A stretch of DNA of 64,000 nt from Cyrtodaria siliqua (Eukaryota > Mollusca > Bivalvia > Adapedonta > Hiatellidae). Shown one piece after another: positions 57,561-64,000 of this stretch. Numbering within the stretch: the first letter of the stretch is position 1; each line of letters starts with the position of its first letter. The stretch is taken from the NCBI GenBank assembly GCA_037043455.1, contig JAWPHD010010235.1, positions 1 through 64,000 on the forward strand, read 5' to 3'. Position numbers and translations under genes: made by a program. The notes beneath the pieces were generated by a model, which was given only the letters and a program-made list of their open reading frames with translations, made no database searches and was not told where the DNA came from.

Positions 57561-59540
57561 TTATTGTACTTCAATTACCAATCTCTGTCTGAACAGTCAG
57601 AGCAAATATATTCATACGCTGAAGTCAAATTACTATATTTAACTGGACGTACTGTATCCCCAACTAAACCACTGCAAAAGTTTCCCATAGATTAAATCAA
57701 ATCAATGTATCATAATTGATTCAAATTTGGGTAACAAAATGACGGGCGATATTTGTTCATCACTTACGCTTTGTTACCTTCAAAAAGATTCGTTTTCACA
57801 CTGTCACAGCTTTGTATAATTTGATCTTTCATTTGGTGACATACTATTGATCCATATTACTGGTTCCTGTCCAAGAATAATGACCGTTAATTTAATACAT
57901 GTATGTTATTTTGGCATAGATTCAAAATCATGATCACCATAGATAATGCATGCATATTGTTTTACAGTAATTTTAGCTACAAGGACACTATGTTATGATT
58001 TTGTAGATTATTTAGCTTGTTACATGTATGTATTTGATAAACCTCATTGTGCATGCCTATGCAATATCGTATGAGTCAACTCAAGAAAAAAATAACCATG
58101 TTAACTTGAAACAAAAAAAAGAATGTTTTAACAGTTTTTGTGTGAAAAAAATGTTTCATTTGAACATGATAGTGACATGCTAAATGGAATACAGTTATAC
58201 ATGTAATGGCTCATAATCATAAAATTAATTATTTTATAATAAAGATGACCTACTAATTGTCCAGCCTGTTTGCATATTGTTTGCTGAATTCAGCACAAAC
58301 CCATAACAAGCTGTTACTTCACCATTTTATCAGATTATATAAATATATATAGGTCACCAACAATTGATTTTTCAGTAATTAGAACCTGGAATATTCATTG
58401 ATATAAAAGGAGTCAGGCTACCAGAGGACTGTCCTTATTTTAATTTGGGAAATACTAAATCTATGTCTAGACTTAGTAAATGTTATGATAAGAAAACATA
58501 ACTTAATTAATAAAATAACTATGTTAAAAATACTTTTTAATAGGAAGGGAGGCAGCATATTTTTAAAAAACGATCAAGCAAAATATTACCCAGCAAAACA
58601 AAAACAATCAAGATGAGTTGTGGACTGTGGGTGGAGCTCATGGTGGTTGAATGATAGGCCACAGAGAGTGGAAATACATCACACTGTTTTTTGTTACCTG
58701 AGAACAAACTACCTGAATACATAATAATTAACTTCATAATCACCAGTCATTATAGTTACACATATAAATATATGTCATTGTTAATGCTGCAGTTCTGGAT
58801 GTGCGGGTGCAGTATGGTGTCCTGGACAGTAGTAGTGGGGCTCATTACTTATCTGTCATTGGTTTGACATTTACAAGCTTCCACATATTGCCAGCAGGTA
58901 CTCATCTAAGGACAGCTCAAAATCAATTATAAACTCTTAAATGGTGTTTTTATGCCTTGGGTAAGTTTAATGGGTATGTGTATTTTAAAACTGGCTCCAA
59001 GTTCTGTCTGGTCTGTTTATAGTCTTGGAGTATAGGTTGTCATTTGTGACATGATGCAGATTTTATTCCTGCATTGCATTACCATTAATATATACCAGTA
59101 CTAGCTATCATATAATCTGTTCATGAGAAATGAAAATGAAATACATAACTACATATTGTAATCCCATAAAATTGTCCATAAATGCATGCCGAGTTTTAGC
59201 TTGACAAAGATCCCACGAAAAAATTCAAATGAAGTGAAATGACACAAAGGTTGTTGGGTAAAGTGAAATGTTATTATTTCATGATACATTTTTCTCGGTT
59301 TCCAACAGATCCTATACACTTTTGGTGGGAATATCGACAAGTCTTCACAAACAATCGGGTTAACCTACCACAAAATCTTAAAAAATGTTGTATTGATTGT
59401 TGTATATGGTGTATATTGCACCCATGATAAGTTTGGTTACAAATTGATTGAAATAAACCAAGAAGTATTGATAAGGTCAGACTGGTATAGATAGACTATA
59501 AAAAAAAAATACATGTGAAAATTGAGGGAAATGGTTGTGA
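57561..59540. other. Intron-like sequence
   Basis: AT-rich and non-coding. A weak exon candidate near 58794-58896 was considered and rejected. Confidence 0.4.
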
Positions 59541-59544
59541 CGTA

Positions 59545-60595
59545 CATGGATCATCAAAGATCAGCAGAGCTTATTATGCCGTGGTGCTGTGTCCGTTATC
59601 CGTCTGTCTGTTCGAAAGTCTTTTATTGCGGCGACTACTCCTCTGAAACTAGTGGATGGATTTCATGAAACTTTACAGGAATATTGCCCTGATGTCCAGT
59701 TGATCCGAGCAAAAATTCACGTTGATGGCTGCCAAAGCTAAAAATAGATTTTTAAAAAACAAGTTTGTAGCGACTACTTCTTGAAAACTATAAGGGATAT
59801 TGATATGGGACTTTTTCTAAAATGATCAGCATGACATGATGTTGATCCTTGTCGAAAATCTTTTTGATTTGACGTTAAACACGGCTGCCAGTGGCCATCT
59901 TTGTTTACATAGAGTTATATAGTAAAAACTAGTAGCGACTACTCTGAAACTACTTGATGGATTTTCATGAAACTTCACAGGAATGTTACTCTTGATGTCT
60001 AGTCTATCCTAGCAAAATTTCAGGTCGGCCAGAATTTCAAGATGCATTTTCATGAAACTTCACAGGAATGTTGCTCGTGTCGGAGTAAAAATAGATTTTT
60101 AAAAAACTAATTTGTAGCGACTACTTCTTGAAAACTATAAGTGATATTGATATGGGACTTTTTCTAAAAATGATCAGCATGTTGGTCCTTGTTGAAAAAC
60201 GTTTTGATTCAACATTAAACATGGCTGCCAGTGGCCATCTTTGTTTACATAGAGTTATATAGTAAAAAAGTTGTGGCGACTACTCCTCTGAAACTACTTG
60301 ACAGATTTTCATGAAACTTCACAGGAATGTTGCTCAATGGAACTATTTCTAAAATGATCTGCATGACATGATGTTGGTCCTTGTCGAAAATTATTTTGAT
60401 TCGACATTAAACATGGTTGCCAGCGGCCATTTGTGTTTACATAAAGTTATATATAAAACAAAACTTGTAAGACTACTCTGAAACTACTTGACATATTTTC
60501 ATGAAACTTCACAGGAAACTTCACATGAATGCTGTGCTGATCTAGCTATCAAAACCTATCAGTAGAGCTTCAAGGTCAATTGACCTCTTGTTATT
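59545..60595 (+). mobile_element. Tandem-core element, gatcagcagagc class
   Basis: Starts at atggatcatcaaagatcagcagagc (5' arm of the hairpin missing), followed by gtccgttatccgtctgtctg. It has about four degenerate units (tgtagcgactactcctctga..tttcatgaaacttcacagga..aacatggctgccagtggcc) and ends agagcttcaaggtcaattga then cctcttgtta. Closest relative is 42684-43624. Confidence 0.7.
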
Positions 60596-61305
60596 TATGT
60601 CATTGTGCGAAGCAGCAGAAGAACTGCATGATAATACCGCTATGTGATATTTTGGATATATTATATAATTTATACATCATTTATTTGCCTTTAATATGAC
60701 AATTTGTCTGTTATGACTCAAATCAATAATTTCTGGATAAAATAGAAACAGCTGCTTGATACACTCTTGAAACAAGTTTATTAACTGCTACTGCAAAATA
60801 AAACAAGATATAAACTAGATAGAAAGAGAAAAAAAAGTATCTATGTCAGCCCCCCCCCCCCTTCCCTGCCCCTCCCCCCACCCAGTCTCACATATTGCCA
60901 AGCCTTGCCATTTGTTCTATGTTTGTGAGTTACTGGGAAAGTTTCAATAGTATAGGTGATTTATAGTTTCTTTTTGTTGTCGTATTGGGTCTGCAATTCT
61001 GTGCAATTTTTAATCACTGGTACTGATTATTTAACAAACTAACAAAACTACATATTTACTGACCCTAAAATAGTTGCTTTTCTTTTTTCTTAAAAGTATT
61101 TATTGAAGGATCAGGTGGAGAAGATGTATATTCCTCTTCACATTTAATATATTATAAATTTATTGTATTGTAGTGTATATGCCGCATAGGAATTATATAT
61201 TAATATATAATGTTATGTTATTATTTATATAGGATGTTAGTTCATCATCACTGTTGAATAGTAATTGTTCGAACTTCACTAAAACTGTACAATTTGAACA
61301 TTACA
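60596..61305. other. Intron-like sequence with a C-rich patch
   Basis: A cytosine-rich run occupies about 60850-60885. Otherwise AT-rich with no feature. Confidence 0.4.
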
Positions 61306-61600
61306 GTAGCTGTCCCGCCAACAACATCCAAATGTTACAATATATGTACACCATTTCTGAACTTACTCACCACGAGGTATATATATAACTTACATGTTTT
61401 GAAAATATAAATGGCTACTCATGCAGCCAGACGAAACACCAAAATGTGAGTCGAATTAAGAGAGTTACCAACCCATAATTCATTTTACAAAAAAAAACAT
61501 ACTGGTGTATTTTAAGAATCCATGAAAATTGCAATACTTGCAGTGTAATTTTGCTGTTATTTGGAGGGTTAGATTGTTTAAAGATTTAGTATCTGTATTT
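61306..61600 (+). repeat. Dispersed ~350 bp family, copy 5
   Basis: Starts tagctgtcccgccaacaaca and follows the consensus (atgtacaccatttctgaact..gttaccaacccataattcat). Shorter and more diverged than copies 1-3. Confidence 0.75.
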
Positions 61601-62839
61601 GAATATACTGCCCATGAGAAGAGCTGGATCTAAAAAAGAAAATGAAATCAATTTTATTTTTTCGCATCAGTTTATTGCAGGTGATATGAGCATTCCCTTT
61701 CCTTGATAACAACATTTCCTTCATTAATATCTGCAGTCAGTTATATCAGCCACTTCAATAATATCTGCAGTCAGTTATATCAGCCACTTCAATCCCCACA
61801 ATTGATAGTGGTGTTTTGAACCTTATCATTTATCATGTCCATCTCTTCTGGACAATCTTTATTGACTGATAATTGATCTTGCACTTCAGCAAGTTTCACC
61901 TTTCACCTCTGACAGCTTATATCCTGTGTCTTTATAGATATCAGAGGACACCTTTTATAGCTAGATGCATTGATAACTGCTTATCAGAGTACTTACTTTT
62001 GCAGCACTAAGTTTATAATCTTTTACAATCATTATTCAATTACCATTTCTTAATTACTGCCTCGAAACCCAAAGAATCATGGGTAATTGCTCATCCTTTT
62101 GTTTAGATGATTAGATAAATGTTCTGGTATCTTGATTCTAACCAGGGTCTTTATAAATACAGTCATGAACTGTTGGATTTGGTTCTTGACTGACTGACTT
62201 GGCTCGCGACAATGTTGTGGTTTGTTCTCTCCATGTATAAGGTGAATGTTTGTATTTTATTGATGAGCCACGTGTGCATGAGTCATGCCATAATTGATCA
62301 TTTAGATAAAATCCTTGGTTTGTTGGATACCTGTAACATTAAGCTATCTTTAAAGTACATAATGTCATTGGTTTATGTTTATCTAGTTTCAAGTTGGAAC
62401 AGAATAATTAGGCTTTCTGTTTCACATTTATATCTGTTCGTTTAAATGAATGAAAACTTCATTGGTTTTGGCTATATATAGATACAAGCTTGGCTATATA
62501 TAGATACAAGCGTATTAAAGCAAGAATGAAGTAGAGGGGATTGCCTGATATCCTGTTTGTTTGTTCAGAATTGATTGTAAAATCATCAAAACTAAAATAT
62601 TAAAATAGAAAGGTAGCGGACAAGTTCATTCCCGTTTTACTCCAGTATACTGTCATGTTTGACTTCCTGTCTTTTACAATCGGATCTTTCTTGTGGTTTT
62701 CTTTATGATAACCGAACATGGTGACTCATACAACTTAAATAAGGGGGCTTTTAGAATTACAAAGTGTGTAAAGTAAAAACCAAATATCATTCTATATTGA
62801 TATTGTGTAGTGTTTTTTTTGCTTCTTTTATATGTGTAC
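61601..62839. other. Intron-like sequence
   Basis: A short direct duplication of ataatatctgcagtcagtta..tatcagccacttcaat lies at 61718-61793. Two copies of ggctatatatagatacaagc lie at 62470-62511. No gene supported. Confidence 0.4.
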
Positions 62840-62841
62840 AC

Positions 62842-62995
62842 CCAGGGCTCTGGAAATATTTTGAAAATCCACTTGCCCAGGGCAAGTGGATTTTCAAAAT
62901 CCACTTGCCCTGTTCAAAATCCACTTGCCCTGTCCAAAATGTCACTTGCCCCAAATTCAAAAGTCACTTGCCCCAAAATCAAGCCTTTGTCAACG
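62842..62995. repeat. ccacttgccc repeat block with a cagggctctgg terminus
   Basis: Begins cagggctctgga, a hAT-type CAGGG end. It then has five partial copies of aaaatccacttgccctgt, including the palindrome ccacttgcccagggcaagtgg at about 62869-62889. It lies at the 3' side of the minus-strand frame below, so the two may belong to one element. Confidence 0.5.
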
Positions 62996-63007
62996 TACCA
63001 AACTTTT

Positions 63008-63489
63008 CTAGACGCTGCGCGCCACCGACGTATCCATGGTGGGTAGTAGATTACGTTTAGGGCTGGATTTCACTGGAGAATCACGAGAAATAGATCCATT
63101 TTCAGATTGGCTGGGAGAACACAAATCAACACCATCACTACTATCCTTAAATCCAAGTTCACTGTCAGACTGACCACCAGAATCACACAAATCAACATTT
63201 CTAAGATCACCAGGTGTATTTTCCTCAGTAATTTTAGACACATGTTTAGGTTTTGTCCTTACAAGGAACGTAATAGAGACATGGTTAATTTGTAACTTTT
63301 TTTGTTAGATTGTTGAAATAAAGAAGGATCATTTATTAAATACTGCATCATGTAATTACCCACAGGAATCGGACATATTGTAAAAGCATGTAATAAACCA
63401 CATTGACTATCCACTACTAGTATATTAAAATATTTTTTTATATACATGCGGGGACCTACATATGGGGATTTTGTAGTAACTGCAAACAA
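63008..63489 (-). pseudogene. Frameshifted minus-strand reading frame, protein unrecognised
   Basis: The upstream piece (63489-63259) reads MFAVTTKSPYVGPRMYIKKY..FNILVVDSQCGLLHAF..PVGNYMMQYLINDPSLFQQ, ending LLRSL*. One frame over, the text continues as RTKPKH then SKITEENTPGDLRNVDLCDS..GGQSDSELGF..SPSQSENGSISRD..SSPKRNLLP to a stop at 63008. The composition (ordered, hydrophobic part followed by an acidic, Ser-rich tail) looks like genuine coding sequence broken by one frameshift near 63255. Its neighbour at 62842 has a transposon-type end, so a decayed transposon protein is possible. I cannot name it. Confidence 0.45.
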
Positions 63490-64000
63490 AACATCTGCCT
63501 ACTCAGCTTTAATCGTCAACGCCAGGCCACACATAAAGTGATAATCGTGTTACCAAATGTGCCAAACAAAATACAAACTCGCAAACAAAGTTTGTTTAAT
63601 AATATGTGTCAAAATAACTTCAATAAAGCAACCCGCTGCATTCACATACATGTACCTTCCTTAATTAGTGCCAGTAATTAATTTCTACTTTATTTGTGTA
63701 TAGTACAGTACTTGCCGTAATCGTTTATAAATTGCTGTTTGTTTACAATTTTCCAATGACCCTCGTTTCACCTTTTACACAGCTATAAGTACTTGGCGGA
63801 CTGATCAGTGTGTATTCATTACCTTTTCCGACAACATTCAGCGTCAATACACAATATGCGTTGCATAAAATCTTGGTGCGGTTATACTCTTCAAACATAA
63901 TTCGAAAGTACGGCTAAACATATGATTTATGTTGCGCGTAAAATAATGCATAACAGAAGTCTACAAACTTTACAATGGTTACGTTTTATCGATTATAATT
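63490..64000. other. Right edge, no assigned feature
   Basis: Possibly a continuation of the minus-strand element, but no frame is readable. Confidence 0.3.

Noticed and set aside
58794..58896. Possible exon between ctgcag and a gtactc donor
   Set aside because: Open in one phase only (VLDVRVQYGVLDSSSGAHYL), and that phase does not fit the phase 0 exit of the exon ending at 54147. The donor is weak and no family match is evident.

Overview
This is a eukaryotic, AT-rich window that is mostly non-coding. Gene structure (spliced exons, GT..AG introns), the protein sequence and the repeat families point to a mollusc, most likely a bivalve. That assignment is inference. The only gene I recognise is the small sigma subunit of the AP-3 adaptor complex (AP3S1/AP3S2 type), on the + strand. 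It has six coding exons spread over 32 kb (7552-39698), and its two last introns are packed with minisatellites.

Layout. 1-152: end of an unrecognised minus-strand gene (one probable exon). 1165-7210: two badly decayed minus-strand non-LTR retrotransposons, each with a related ~110 bp segment at its upstream end. 7552-39698: AP3S. Intron 1 (7621-13266) holds a TIR transposon with target-site duplication, MITEs, a 560 bp tandem duplication and a tRNA-like sequence. Intron 2 (13359-18084) is a stack of at least four nested mobile elements. Introns 4 and 5 (20157-27147 and 27256-39578) hold arrays with units of about 35, 26, 43, 45, 35, 48 and 46 bp, plus dispersed tandem-core elements. 39700-52000: a 51 bp array just past the AP3S poly(A) signal, a 41-42 bp array, four copies of a ~350 bp dispersed family either side of a foldback element, and more tandem-core elements. 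52080-54147: a probable non-coding first exon and first coding exon of an unrecognised + strand gene. 54148-64000: mainly intron-like DNA with a SINE, one further tandem-core element and, at the right end, a broken minus-strand reading frame beside transposon-like termini.

Two things stand out. First, the ~3.3 kb array in AP3S intron 4 runs right into exon 5, and each unit carries the same pyrimidine tract and AG that form the real exon 5 acceptor. The intron therefore offers dozens of near-copies of its own 3' splice site, and use of a typical copy would give an in-frame stop within about seven codons. Second, the AP3S reading frame as written has two lesions: an in-frame TGA at codon 15 (exon 1) and a one-base loss in exon 3. 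All splice sites and the other four exons look intact. Either this is a recently disabled copy or haplotype, or the sequence has consensus errors; the window alone cannot decide.
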